This document shows, one piece after another, positions 6,984 through 15,429 of a stretch of 64,000 nt of DNA. Origin of the DNA: Desulfurivibrio alkaliphilus AHT 2 (GTDB lineage Bacteria; Desulfobacterota; Desulfobulbia; Desulfobulbales; Desulfurivibrionaceae). The stretch spans positions 2,919,742-2,983,741 of the forward strand of contig NC_014216.1 of assembly GCF_000092205.1 (NCBI RefSeq), written 5' to 3'. The notes beneath the pieces are model-generated. The model had not been told where the DNA came from. It saw nothing but the letters and a program-made list of their open reading frames with translations, and did not search any database. The translations under genes and the position numbers were made by a program. Every line of letters begins with the position of its first letter. Within the stretch, counting starts at the first letter, position 1.

Positions 6984-9620
6984 ATGAGTCTTTTTTGGCG
7001 TCTCAAGGAATGGTTGGGGTTGGAAGAAAAGCGGCCGGTGTTGTCCGCAGCCGAGCTGAAGGTGGCTTTTCGTCGTCAGTATCGTGAGTTCCGTTCGCTG
7101 CTTACGGCCAACAACAACGCCCTGGAACTGATGGCTGAAATCGACCAGGCTTTGGCCGGCGGGCGTCCCTTCAGCATGGCCTTTGTCCGGGGGCACTGCA
7201 CGGCCCTGGGGGCCAACGTGCTGAAGATGATCAACCTGCTGGTGGCTTTGGGCGGGGAGCGATATGGGCGACTTCGCCCTCCGTTTGCACGGATTACCGG
7301 CGAGCTGGAAGAGATCATGACCCGGGAGCCGAAACTGGCCGGGGACGATTTTATCCTGCCCCTGGCCGCCCTGGATCGCCACCGGGCCGATGAGGCCGGG
7401 GAAAAAATGGCCAACCTGGGCGAGATCCGCAACCGCATCGGCCTGCCTACTCCCGAGGGCTTTGTGATCACCGCCGCCGCCACCCGCCACTTTTTTGCCG
7501 CCAGCAACCTGCAGGTGGAAATCAACCGCCGCCTGACTTCCCTCAATCCCGATCGCTTGGCCGAAGTTTACGCCGTCAGCGCCGCCATTGAGCGCCTGAT
7601 TGTCGAAGCCCCTTTGCCCGCCGACCTGGAAGCGCAGATTCTGGAACACCATGCCCGCCTGGCCGGTGGGAAAAAGCGGGCCATCCTGGTGGCCATGCGC
7701 TCCAGCGCCTTGGGCGAGGACAGCAGCCGCAGTTCCTTTGCCGGCATGTATCGCAGTCGCTTGCAGGTGGATGCCGCCTCCCTGCTCACCGCTTACAAGG
7801 AGATCGTGGCCGGCAAGTATCGGCCCCAGGCCATGATTTATCGCCTGCAGCGAGGCTTTCGGCATCAGGATGTAATCATGTGCGTCGGTTGCCTGACCAT
7901 GGTGGACGGAGCGGTCAGCGGGGTGATGTACAGCCGCCCGCCGGAAGATTTGCGTGGCCGGTGGGTGGAGATCACCGCCGCCCCGGGCTTGGCCGATCAG
8001 GTGGTCAGCGGCCGGGCGGCCGCACGCCGTTACCGGGTGTCCCGAGAGCTGCTAACCGCTCAGCAGCAGGGTGACACTCCTGATGAACTGCTGTCCGAAG
8101 AGCGGTTGGCGGAGCTGGCCGGGATCGCTGTGCGCCTGGAAGAGCATTTCGGCTCCCCCCAGGATATCGAGTGGTCTTTGGGGCGGGATGGCAGGATTTA
8201 CCTGTTGCAGTCCCGGCCCTTGGGGGGAGCTGGTCTAAGCGGTGCCGCCAGTGAGGTCTCGCCCGTCGACAGCCCGGGTCCGGCAGCCGAATCCGTCGCG
8301 CAAACGCCGGGCCGAGCGACGCACGAGGCTGCCGGGAAGGCCGCTTTGCGGGACGAAAGCACTTCGCCGCCGGCCGATATCCTGCTGCGGGGAGGGAACT
8401 GTGTGGCGCCGGGGGTGGCGGCCGGCCCGGTGTACCCGGTGCAGCGCGAGGAGGATCTGCTGCAGTTTCCCCGGGGCGCGGTGCTGCTGGCGGCCCATCC
8501 TTTGCCGGAATGGGCGGTGGTGCTGCCCCGGGCGGCAGCGGTACTCAGTGAAACCGGCGAGAGTGCGGCACATCTTGCCACCGTGGCCCGGGAGTTCGGG
8601 GTGCCGGCCATTTTCGGCCTCCAGGGAGCCCTGGCCAAGCTGGAGCCTGGTAGTGAAGTTACCGTCGATGCCACCGGCTTGCGGGTCCATGCCGGTCGGC
8701 GGCAGGAGCTGCTTAACCAGGTGCCGCCGCCGCCGAAGCTGATGATCGGTAGTCCGGTGCATGAGGTTTTGCGCCACGCCGCCGCCCTGATCACGCCGCT
8801 GAATTTGATCGACCCCGCCTCACCGTTCTTTCGCCCCGAGAATTGCCGCACCCTGCATGATATTACCCGCTACTGCCACGAAAAGGCGGTGGCGGAAATG
8901 TTCGCCTTCGGCGCCCGCCAGGGTTTTGCCGCCGGGGCGGCCAAGCAGTTGGTGGATCAGTCGCCCTTCACCTGGTGGGTCATTGACCTGGAAGACGGTT
9001 TTGCCCCCGAGCATGACCCCCAAGAGTCCTTCATTCGCCTGGAGCATATTCGCTCGGCCCCCATGCTGGCCCTGTGGCGGGGCATGACCGCTTTCCCCTG
9101 GCAAGGGCCGCCGCCGGTGAACCTGCGGGGCTTTGGCTCCATCCTCTTCCGCTCCACCATGAATCCCGATCTCGAACCAGCGGTGCGCTCCAACCTTAAC
9201 GCCCGGAGCTATTTTTTGATTTCCCGCAATTTCTGTAACCTCAGTATCCGCCTGGGCTACCATTTCGCCTTGGTGGAAAGCCACATTTCGGAGTTGCTCA
9301 CGGAAAACTACGTCAGTTTCCAGTTCAAGGGGGGGGCGGCCGACGATCGTCGGCGCCTGCTGCGGCTGGATTTGATCGGCGAGGTGCTGAGCCGTCACGA
9401 TTTCCGGGTTGCCCGCAAGGAAGACGCCCTGACCGCCCGGCTGGAAAAGGTGGAGGCGCCGTTTCTGTTGGAGCGCCTGAAGGTGTTGGGTTATCTGCTG
9501 ATCCACACCCGGCAGATCGATATGGTCATGGCGGATCGGGCCATGGTGGCCCATTACCGGCAAAAAATCAACCGTGAGCTGACGTCGTTGCTGGCCCAGC
9601 CGGTGGTGAAAAATGTTTGA
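6984..9620 (+). CDS. PEP synthase-like / PEP-utilising phosphotransferase protein
   Basis: 878 residues. A PPDK_N-type ATP-grasp region (~145-425) shows VAMRSSALGEDSSRSSFAG and ends in DIEWSLGRDGRIYLLQSRP. A swivelling phosphohistidine domain follows (~475-575) with SETGESAAHLATVAREFG, where the His corresponds to the catalytic His of PEP synthase. The C-terminal ~300 residues are not a recognisable PEP/pyruvate TIM barrel, so it is unlikely to be the gluconeogenic enzyme; rifampicin phosphotransferase and pyrophosphorylated-target kinases share this layout. ATG 6984 has AAGGA upstream; an in-frame ATG at 6954 is possible. Element E2 lies just upstream, and the stop overlaps the next receiver gene by 8 nt. 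Confidence 0.82.
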   Translation: MSLFWRLKEWLGLEEKRPVLSAAELKVAFRRQYREFRSLLTANNNALELMAEIDQALAGGRPFSMAFVRGHCTALGANVLKMINLLVALGGERYGRLRPPFARITGELEEIMTREPKLAGDDFILPLAALDRHRADEAGEKMANLGEIRNRIGLPTPEGFVITAAATRHFFAASNLQVEINRRLTSLNPDRLAEVYAVSAAIERLIVEAPLPADLEAQILEHHARLAGGKKRAILVAMRSSALGEDSSRSSFAGMYRSRLQVDAASLLTAYKEIVAGKYRPQAMIYRLQRGFRHQDVIMCVGCLTMVDGAVSGVMYSRPPEDLRGRWVEITAAPGLADQVVSGRAAARRYRVSRELLTAQQQGDTPDELLSEERLAELAGIAVRLEEHFGSPQDIEWSLGRDGRIYLLQSRPLGGAGLSGAASEVSPVDSPGPAAESVAQTPGRATHEAAGKAALRDESTSPPADILLRGGNCVAPGVAAGPVYPVQREEDLLQFPRGAVLLAAHPLPEWAVVLPRAAAVLSETGESAAHLATVAREFGVPAIFGLQGALAKLEPGSEVTVDATGLRVHAGRRQELLNQVPPPPKLMIGSPVHEVLRHAAALITPLNLIDPASPFFRPENCRTLHDITRYCHEKAVAEMFAFGARQGFAAGAAKQLVDQSPFTWWVIDLEDGFAPEHDPQESFIRLEHIRSAPMLALWRGMTAFPWQGPPPVNLRGFGSILFRSTMNPDLEPAVRSNLNARSYFLISRNFCNLSIRLGYHFALVESHISELLTENYVSFQFKGGAADDRRRLLRLDLIGEVLSRHDFRVARKEDALTARLEKVEAPFLLERLKVLGYLLIHTRQIDMVMADRAMVAHYRQKINRELTSLLAQPVVKNV

Positions 9621-9996
9621 GCCCCTGCAACTGCTGATTGTCGATGATGAGCCGGATTTCCGCGAAGCCCTGGCCCAGCGCCTGCGCTTTCGCGGTTTCG
9701 GCGTGCGCACCGCCGCAGGCTGCCACCAGGCCCTGGCGGCCCTGGCCGAGCAGCCGGTGGAAGTGGTGATCCTGGATGTGATGCTGCCCGATGTTGACGG
9801 CCTAGACTGTCTGGTACGGATCAAAAAACGGTGGCCGAACACCGGGGTAATCATGCTCAGCGGCCATGCCTCCATCAGCGCCGGGATGCAGGGAATTGCC
9901 GCCGGAGCCAGCGAATACTGCCTGAAGCCGGTTGAACTTGGCGAACTGGTGGAGAAAATTCACATCGCCCACGCCGAGGCCAGGGCGCGGGGTTGA
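9613..9996 (+). CDS. Single-domain response regulator
   Basis: 127 residues. LLIVDDEPDF, phospho-acceptor D55 in VILDVMLPD, S83 in MLSGHA and K105 in CLKPVE are present, so the receiver is intact. It overlaps the end of the PEP-synthase-like gene by 8 nt (ATGTTTGA), which implies tight coupling and suggests the receiver controls that enzyme. It closes the signalling cluster and is followed by a terminator. Confidence 0.9.
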   Translation: MFEPLQLLIVDDEPDFREALAQRLRFRGFGVRTAAGCHQALAALAEQPVEVVILDVMLPDVDGLDCLVRIKKRWPNTGVIMLSGHASISAGMQGIAAGASEYCLKPVELGELVEKIHIAHAEARARG

Positions 9997-10002
9997 GTAC
10001 GG

Positions 10003-10038
10003 CCCCTGGAACTGTGCTTCAGGGTAACGTTTTTTTTT
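10003..10038 (+). terminator. Rho-independent terminator of the signalling cluster
   Basis: A stem formed by CCCTGGAA and TTCAGGG (one bulged G) with a short loop is followed after five bases by a run of nine T. It lies just after the last receiver stop codon. Confidence 0.6.
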
Positions 10039-10480
10039 ACAATTTTTTTAGCCCCCTTGAGTCATAGCGGAAGCACCTCTCTTTCCTGAAGATAACACTT
10101 TGTTTTTTCAGTCTTTAGCTCTCTCCTTTCATCCCCCCCTGATGGCCTGTTTTGGGCCGAAAAAAAACTGATTCCAGGAAGAGTTCCTGTAAAAAACCTC
10201 TTGACAGCCAATTATGGGGAGCATTAAGAACACCCCCATGCCGCCCATTGGCCTCCTCCGGTGAAGAGATGTTCGGTCGGTGACCGGTGGTCGGCATAAT
10301 GCACTGGATATGGTATGTCGGTTTTTTGGCTGCCATCTTGAATGTTGCCTGGAGGGGGTGACATCAATACCACGCGGATATCCGAATTACTGGCGCCTCA
10401 TCACCCCTTTTTTTGATGACGGCGTTTTTTAATGGCTTTTTATTTTTCTCCATACTTTTTCAACTGCAAGGGGGTCTGTC
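10039..10480 (+). other. AT-richer intergenic region, no convincing gene
   Basis: This ~440-base stretch is clearly richer in A/T and T-runs than the surrounding genes. It contains TTGACA at 10201 with TTAAGA 17 bases downstream, a weak sigma-70 promoter candidate for the CBS/DASS genes about 250 bases further on. A 73-codon frame on the minus strand has no ribosome site or family resemblance and is not annotated. A long 5' leader or small RNA is possible but unsupported. Confidence 0.4.
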
Positions 10481-11020
10481 ATGACCGCGGAGTCTGAAGG
10501 TAAAGAACATTTTCTGGTGAAAGGCTTGCTCATCCCGATGAAGCGCTTTCCCCATATCGACGAGGATCTCAACCTGCACGAGGCGGTGCGGGCGTTACAG
10601 GAGTACACCTGCGGCGAGTACGAGCGGATGCGTTACTCCGAGATGCTGGTGGTGGACGCCAAGCAGCAACTGGTGGGGCGGGTCAACTTGCAGAGCATCC
10701 TCAAGGGGCTTGACCCTAACCTGGGCCAGGTGATCGACGGTTTTGAAGGCAAGCGGGGGGAGTTCCCCAACCTGGCCATCCTGTGGGGGGATTCTTTTTT
10801 CGAGACCTGCAACCGCCGTTTCGGCAACAACGTCAAGGATTTCATGGTTCCGTTGCCGCCGCCGGTCAAGGAGCAGGAGTCGGCCTTCAAGGCCCTCTCC
10901 ATCATGCTGACCCACAACGAAACCGTGCTGCCGGTGCTGGCCGAAGATGGTTCCTACGTGGTGGGGGTAATCCGCCTGGAAGAAATTTTCAACGCCATTG
11001 TCAAGCGTTGTGATACCTGA
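10481..11020 (+). CDS. CBS-domain protein
   Basis: 179 residues, soluble. Two CBS-like halves are visible: residues ~13-70 (KGLLIPMKRFPHIDEDLNLHEAVRAL, then MLVVDAKQQLVGRVNLQSIL) and ~115-178 (VKDFMVPLPPPVKEQES, then VLPVLAEDGSYVVGVIRLEEIF). CBS pairs bind adenine nucleotides and regulate attached or neighbouring transporters and enzymes. AAGGGGG lies before the ATG. It is separated by 49 bases from the DASS symporter gene and is probably its cytosolic regulator; that link is inferred from adjacency. Confidence 0.88.
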   Translation: MTAESEGKEHFLVKGLLIPMKRFPHIDEDLNLHEAVRALQEYTCGEYERMRYSEMLVVDAKQQLVGRVNLQSILKGLDPNLGQVIDGFEGKRGEFPNLAILWGDSFFETCNRRFGNNVKDFMVPLPPPVKEQESAFKALSIMLTHNETVLPVLAEDGSYVVGVIRLEEIFNAIVKRCDT

Positions 11021-11069
11021 TTTTTGTTTTTTTTTATTTTCAAATTAGACCTTGTAAGGACGTGTAAAA

Positions 11070-12590
11070 ATGGCTGAAGAGAGAAGTTCGCAAGGAGCGG
11101 CGGCGGTCGACGATGATAAGGTCGGCCTGGCGGCCGAGATTAAGGAAATCAACTGGAAGAAGTGGATTTTCATGTTTGTGGGGATCGGGCTGTTCAGTGT
11201 GGTCTATTTTTCCCCGCCCTGGCCCAGCGCCTTCGATCCCATGGGCAAGGAGTTTGTCTTGAGCCCCCAGGGCAAGGCGGCCCTGGCCCTCTTTTTGCTG
11301 GCCGGCACCTGGTGGGTCTTTGAGGTACTGCCCATCGGGGTGACCGGGATCACCATCGGGGTGGTCCAGGCGCTGTTTTTCATCCGCCCGGCCAGTGATG
11401 CCTTCAAAGACTTCATGGACCCCTCGGTGCTCTTTATCTTCGGCTCCCTGGTGATCGGGGCGGTCTTTACCAAGGTGGGAATCACCAAGCGGCTGGCTTA
11501 CAAGATGCTGGATATTGTTGGTGAGCGCACCAGCATGATTTATCTGGGCTGTTTTGTGGTCACCGCCCTGTTGACCCACCTGATGGCCCATACCGCGGTG
11601 GCCGCCACCATGTACCCGCTGCTGCTCTCCATTTACGCCCTCTACGGGGAAGGGGACCGGCCCACCAAGTTCGGCAAGGGGCTTTTTATGGGCATGGCGT
11701 TTGTGGCCGGGGCCGGTAGTATCATCACCCTGCTGGGCGCGGCCCGCGGTATTGTCGCCCTGGGCTTTTTCCAGGAGATTGTCGGCCGTGAGATCTCCTT
11801 CTTTGAACTGACGTTTTATATGTTCCCGGTGGGCTGGTTGATGGTCTTCCTGCTCTGGGGCTTTTTCATGATCTTCTTCAAGCCGGAAAAGGCGGTAATT
11901 CCGGGCTTGCGCGAGAAGGCGCGGGAGCTCAACGCCGCCATGGGGCCGCTGACCCGCCATGAGAAGCTGGCCGGCATCATTGTGCTGGGGGTTATTGCTT
12001 TCCTCTCCCTCCAGTCTTTCGTCCCGGCCCTCCAGCCTTTCAACAAGGCGGCCATCCTGCTGGTTTCCACCATTCTGTTCTTTGTTCTCGGTATTCTTGA
12101 TATCAACGACCTGGAAGCGGTGCCCTGGAATATCATCCTGCTTTTTGCCGGCGCCATGAGCATGGGCTTCTGTCTCTGGCAGACCGGGGCCGCCGAGTGG
12201 CTGGCCATCAACTGGCTGGGCTTCTTCCAGGATGCGCATTGGTTTGTCTTCGTGATGGCCATGGCCTTCTTCGTGCTGCTGATGACCAACTTCATCATGA
12301 ACGTGGCGGCCATCGCCATCTCGGTGCCGGTTTCCCTGGTGGTGGCGCCCTATCTGGGGGTGGCCCCGGAGGTGATTGTTTTCGCCGCCCTGGTCACCGC
12401 CGGCATGCCCTTTCTGCTGCTGGTGGGCGCGGCTCCCAACGCCATCGCCTACAACTCCAAGCAGTTTACCAGCGGTGAGTTTTTCGCCTACGGGATTCCG
12501 GCCTCGATTCTGCTGATGGCGGTGGTCGGTCTGGCGGTGATTTTGATCTGGCCGTTGATGGGCATGCCAATCACGGTCCCCACCCCGTAA
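11070..12590 (+). CDS. DASS (SLC13) family sodium:anion symporter
   Basis: 506 residues with about 11-12 hydrophobic helices and a ~35-residue soluble N-terminus. The family signature region appears as LLMTNFIMNVAAIAISVPV near residue 405, where typical members have a TNF-SNTA core; the first-half equivalent is LLTHLMAHTAVAATMYPLLL near residue 165. DASS carriers move sulfate, succinate, citrate or related dianions with Na+. In this context sulfate or a dicarboxylate is likely, but specificity cannot be read. An AAGGA site precedes the ATG. The TAA stop is part of hairpin element E3. Confidence 0.9.
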   Translation: MAEERSSQGAAAVDDDKVGLAAEIKEINWKKWIFMFVGIGLFSVVYFSPPWPSAFDPMGKEFVLSPQGKAALALFLLAGTWWVFEVLPIGVTGITIGVVQALFFIRPASDAFKDFMDPSVLFIFGSLVIGAVFTKVGITKRLAYKMLDIVGERTSMIYLGCFVVTALLTHLMAHTAVAATMYPLLLSIYALYGEGDRPTKFGKGLFMGMAFVAGAGSIITLLGAARGIVALGFFQEIVGREISFFELTFYMFPVGWLMVFLLWGFFMIFFKPEKAVIPGLREKARELNAAMGPLTRHEKLAGIIVLGVIAFLSLQSFVPALQPFNKAAILLVSTILFFVLGILDINDLEAVPWNIILLFAGAMSMGFCLWQTGAAEWLAINWLGFFQDAHWFVFVMAMAFFVLLMTNFIMNVAAIAISVPVSLVVAPYLGVAPEVIVFAALVTAGMPFLLLVGAAPNAIAYNSKQFTSGEFFAYGIPASILLMAVVGLAVILIWPLMGMPITVPTP

Positions 12591-12695
12591 GCGATCACAG
12601 GGCACCGCATCTTGCGGCGATCGAGCCGGCTCACGTACTGAGGTACGCTTCGCCGACTCGCTTGCCGCAACCTGCGGCACCCTGTGACCGCTTAC
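12587..12695 (+). repeat. Long hairpin element E3
   Basis: 109 bp. Outer arms GTAAGCGATCACAGGG and CCCTGTGACCGCTTAC pair at 15 of 16 positions. The inner part has the canonical GCACCGCATCTTGCGGCGATC left arm. The TAA of its opening GTAA is the stop codon of the DASS symporter gene. Confidence 0.88.
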
Positions 12696-12767
12696 CCCCG
12701 TGGACCCTGTATTAGTCATTGCTGAACGATTCTCCATATTTAATGAAAAACACCTGAGGGAAAGGCT

Positions 12768-13151
12768 ATGAAATACGACCAGGAGATCAGCGCCCTTTTT
12801 GATGCCTGGAATGAGGCGATCCAGAGCGGCGACCCCGACCGGGTTACCGCCCTCTATGCCTTCAACGGCATCCTGTTGCCCACCGTCTCCAACCAGGTGC
12901 GCCACAATCATGCCGAGATCCGGGATTATTTTGTCCACTTCCTGGCCAAGAAACCCAAGGGGACCATCAACGAAAGCAATATCCGGGTTTATAACGATAT
13001 CGCCATCAACTCCGGGGTTTACACCTTCGACTTTAGCCCCCCGGATGGTGAACCCTTCAGCGTTACCGGTCGTTTTACCTACGTCTACCAGTGGTTCGGC
13101 GATCATTGGTTGATCATCGAGCACCACTCTTCCATGATGCCGGAGAAATAG
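12768..13151 (+). CDS. SnoaL/CaMKII-association-domain-like protein
   Basis: 127 residues resembling the NTF2-fold SgcJ/EcaC or CaMKII association-domain group: an N-terminal helix FDAWNEAIQSGDPDRVTALY, then IRDYFVHFLAKKP, and C-terminal strands FTYVYQWFGDHWLIIEHHSS. Such proteins are small cytosolic ligand-binding or oligomerisation domains; no catalytic role can be assigned. GAGGGAAAGG lies just before the ATG. It ends eight bases before mrpE and is probably co-transcribed with the antiporter operon. Confidence 0.8.
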   Translation: MKYDQEISALFDAWNEAIQSGDPDRVTALYAFNGILLPTVSNQVRHNHAEIRDYFVHFLAKKPKGTINESNIRVYNDIAINSGVYTFDFSPPDGEPFSVTGRFTYVYQWFGDHWLIIEHHSSMMPEK

Positions 13152-13159
13152 GCCGCGTT

Positions 13160-13663
13160 ATGTCCGCCGTGATCACTTTCATAGTGATGTTCGCTTTCTG
13201 GATTGTCATGTCCGGGAAGTTTGACCTTTTTCACCTGACCATGGGCTTGCTCTCCAGCGGCCTGGTCACCTGGCTGTCCCATGACCTGCTCTTTTCCGGG
13301 CATACCAAGAAGCTCGGTGACCTGCTGGTGGAAATCGGTCGCTTTCTCTGTTACGTGGTCTGGCTTTCCTGGCAGATCGTGCTGGCCAATATCCATATTG
13401 CCGGCCTGGCGCTCTCGCCACAGGCCCGGGAGATCATGAACCCGCACGTGATCAGCTTCAAGACCGTGCTGAAGACCGATTTTGCCCGTTTTGTGCTGGC
13501 CAATTCCATCACCCTCACCCCGGGCACGGTGACCATCCGGATTCAGGACGACACCTTCTACGTCCATGCCATCACCACCCAGTCGGCCGGGGACCTGGCC
13601 GGGGACGGACCCGGTGAGATGGAGCGCTGGGTGGCCTGGGTCTTTGAAGAGGGGGCGCGCTGA
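13160..13663 (+). CDS. mrpE: Na+/H+ antiporter subunit E
   Basis: 167 residues, MnhE/MrpE family, with two or three N-terminal hydrophobic segments (VITFIVMFAFWIVMSG, MGLLSSGLVTWLSH) and the family block ARFVLANSITLTPGTVTI near residue 115. ATG 13160 is chosen as the usual N-terminus; upstream frame extension overlaps the preceding gene. Subunit E is a small membrane component needed for Mrp assembly. It is the first gene of a ten-gene antiporter operon and is separated from mrpF by one base. Confidence 0.93.
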   Translation: MSAVITFIVMFAFWIVMSGKFDLFHLTMGLLSSGLVTWLSHDLLFSGHTKKLGDLLVEIGRFLCYVVWLSWQIVLANIHIAGLALSPQAREIMNPHVISFKTVLKTDFARFVLANSITLTPGTVTIRIQDDTFYVHAITTQSAGDLAGDGPGEMERWVAWVFEEGAR

Positions 13664-13664
13664 G

Positions 13665-14024
13665 ATGGAGCAGTTTCTGATCAGTATCGGGGTGGCGTTG
13701 CTGTTGCTGATGCTCATGAGCCTCTTTCGGGTGGTGGCCGGTCCCACGGTGATCGACCGGATCCTGGGGGTAAATGTCATCGGGATCAAGACCGTGGTCC
13801 TGATCATCATCGTCGGCATCCTTGACGGCCGGGTGGAGATGTTCATCGATATCGCCCTGGCTTACGCCCTGATGAACTTTATCACCACCATCGCCGCCGC
13901 CCGTTTTTACCAGCGGCAGAGCCAGCCCGCCGCCGCTGATGCCGAAGAGGCCAAAACCGCCCCGTCGGCCCCGCCCACGGCGGAAAATGCCAAGCCGGCG
14001 GGCAAGGAGGGTTCCCATGCTTAA
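13665..14024 (+). CDS. mrpF: Na+/H+ antiporter subunit F
   Basis: 119 residues. The three-helix MrpF core (LLLLMLMSLFRVVAGPTVIDR, then DRILGVNVIGIKTVVLI, then DIALAYALMNFITTIAAARF) is typical of this family. The last ~30 residues form an unusual hydrophilic Ala/Pro/Lys-rich tail (AAADAEEAKTAPSAPP) absent from the compact MrpF of Bacillus. It overlaps mrpG by 8 nt. Confidence 0.93.
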   Translation: MEQFLISIGVALLLLMLMSLFRVVAGPTVIDRILGVNVIGIKTVVLIIIVGILDGRVEMFIDIALAYALMNFITTIAAARFYQRQSQPAAADAEEAKTAPSAPPTAENAKPAGKEGSHA

Positions 14025-14394
14025 TGCGGTGGTGATTATCCTGATGATCAGTGGCTTTCTGCTTTTTTTCGCCACCACCGTCGGCCTGCTCCGGTTTCCC
14101 GATTTTTACACCCGGGTGCATGCCGCGGGCAAGGGAGACACGCTCTCCACCGCCCTGTTGCTGGCCGGCCTGATCATCTATTACCTGCAGGATTTCAGCG
14201 GTGAGGCGCTACTGACCGCCGTTAAGCTGTCGCTGATCGTCTTTTTCGTCTTCCTGGCCAGCCCCACCGCCACCCACGCCATTATCGACGCGGGTTACGA
14301 GGCCAAGGTTCCCTACTGGACCAAGCGCAAACCGTCGGGCGAGGCCGAACCTTACGACGGGGCGGAACGGCGTCGGGAAGACCGGCAGATTTAA
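14017..14394 (+). CDS. mrpG: Na+/H+ antiporter subunit G
   Basis: 125 residues, MnhG/MrpG family: three helices with the family block LLRFPDFYTRVHAAGKGDT near residue 25 and SPTATHAIIDAGY near 85. A charged C-terminal tail follows (PYDGAERRREDRQI). AAGGAGG precedes the ATG 14017, which lies inside the end of mrpF, implying coupled translation. Confidence 0.93.
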   Translation: MLNAVVIILMISGFLLFFATTVGLLRFPDFYTRVHAAGKGDTLSTALLLAGLIIYYLQDFSGEALLTAVKLSLIVFFVFLASPTATHAIIDAGYEAKVPYWTKRKPSGEAEPYDGAERRREDRQI

Positions 14395-14414
14395 ACGTTT
14401 AGAGGAATTCCGTA

Positions 14415-14678
14415 ATGACCTGGGACGCAAGCCTGCTCTGGCAGTTTGATCTGCTGATTTTGCTGATGATGGTGATTTGCGCCATCGCCGCCCTGTCGCT
14501 GAAAGACCTGGTCAGTTGCGCGGTGGTCACCGGCGCCTACAGCTTTCTGATCTGCCTGATGTGGACGGAAATGCTGGCGGTGGACGTGGCCTTTACCGAG
14601 GCGGCGGTGGGCGCCGGGATCAGTACGGTTATCATCCTGGGCACCGCCCAGTACGTTAAGCGGAGGAGCAAGGATTGA
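14415..14678 (+). CDS. MbhD-like (DUF4040) membrane subunit
   Basis: 87 residues with three hydrophobic helices. It matches the DUF4040/MbhD module that forms part of the C-terminal region of MrpA in Bacillus but is a separate protein in membrane-bound hydrogenase-type and many anaerobe Mrp operons; typical block SLKDLVSCAVVTGAYSFLI and the acidic FTEAAVGAGIST. AGAGGA precedes the ATG. Its stop TGA overlaps the TTG start of the next gene. Confidence 0.85.
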   Translation: MTWDASLLWQFDLLILLMMVICAIAALSLKDLVSCAVVTGAYSFLICLMWTEMLAVDVAFTEAAVGAGISTVIILGTAQYVKRRSKD

Positions 14679-15424
14679 AGCGCCTTACCCTGGTCATCCT
14701 GGCGATCTGCGCCGTGATCATGCTGGCGGCGGCGGTGGACCTGCCCGACTGGGCCGACCCTGCATCGCCGGCCAGCACTCACCTGTCGCCGGACTTTCTG
14801 GAGCAGGGCTACGGTGAGACCGCCACGCCCAATATCGTTACCGTGGTGCTGGCCGATTACCGGAGCTACGATACCATGTTTGAGGCGGTGGTGGTCTTTG
14901 CCGCCGCCCTTATCGTCCTGGTGGTCCTGCGTCATACCCCGCGCAAGCGGCGCAAGATGCTGCAGCACCGGCCGGTGCGGGAAGGGCGGGACACCGTGTT
15001 GCGGGGCGCGGCCCAGTTGATTATTCCGGTGATGCAGATCTTCGCCCTCTATGTGGTGGGACATGGCCATTACAGTCCCGGCGGCGGTTTCCAGGGCGGG
15101 GTTATTTTCGGGGCCAGCTTTATCCTGCTGGCGCTTTGCTACAACCTGAAGTTCACCATCGAGCGTTTTCGCGAGCAGGCGGTGCTGGTTTGCGTGGCCG
15201 GCGGGGTCTTGCTCTATGCCGGGGTAGGGGCCGTCTGCCTGGCCATGGGCTGGAATTTCCTGGGGTATGCCGGTTTGGCCGGGATTCTTGGCGTGGGCGA
15301 GGTCATGGCCCGCTCCCACGGTATTCTGGCGGTGGAAGTGGGGGTCGGCATTACCGTCTTTTCGGTGATGATGTCGCTCTACTACGACCTGGCCTCGGGC
15401 GGAGATCTGGATGAAGGTTTATAG
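14675..15424 (+). CDS. mrpB: MbhE/MrpB-type antiporter subunit
   Basis: 249 residues. The N-terminal ~100 residues resemble MbhE (one signal-anchor helix, extracytoplasmic stretch, then VVVFAAALIVLVVLR), and residues ~110-245 are a MnhB domain (VGHGHYSPGGGFQGGVI, GVGITVFSVMMSLYYDLA). The start is TTG at 14675, overlapping the previous stop; GGAGGAGCAAGG immediately upstream supports this non-ATG start. The fused layout replaces the corresponding C-terminal part of MrpA plus MrpB. Confidence 0.88.
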   Translation: MKRLTLVILAICAVIMLAAAVDLPDWADPASPASTHLSPDFLEQGYGETATPNIVTVVLADYRSYDTMFEAVVVFAAALIVLVVLRHTPRKRRKMLQHRPVREGRDTVLRGAAQLIIPVMQIFALYVVGHGHYSPGGGFQGGVIFGASFILLALCYNLKFTIERFREQAVLVCVAGGVLLYAGVGAVCLAMGWNFLGYAGLAGILGVGEVMARSHGILAVEVGVGITVFSVMMSLYYDLASGGDLDEGL

Positions 15425-15429
15425 TTAAT

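Noticed and set aside
6984-9620. Calling the gene phosphoenolpyruvate synthase (ppsA)
   Set aside because: The C-terminal catalytic barrel is not recognisable, so only the family-level call is supported.
10115-10336. 73-codon minus-strand frame in the 10-kb gap
   Set aside because: No ribosome site, low-complexity composition unlike neighbouring genes, and no family resemblance.
10340-10360. Possible sigma-54 promoter (TGGC...TTGA)
   Set aside because: The essential GC of the -12 box is absent.
11040-13127. 695-codon minus-strand frame opposite the DASS gene
   Set aside because: Gln/His/Gly-rich shadow of a GC-rich coding strand; a real gene lies on the other strand.
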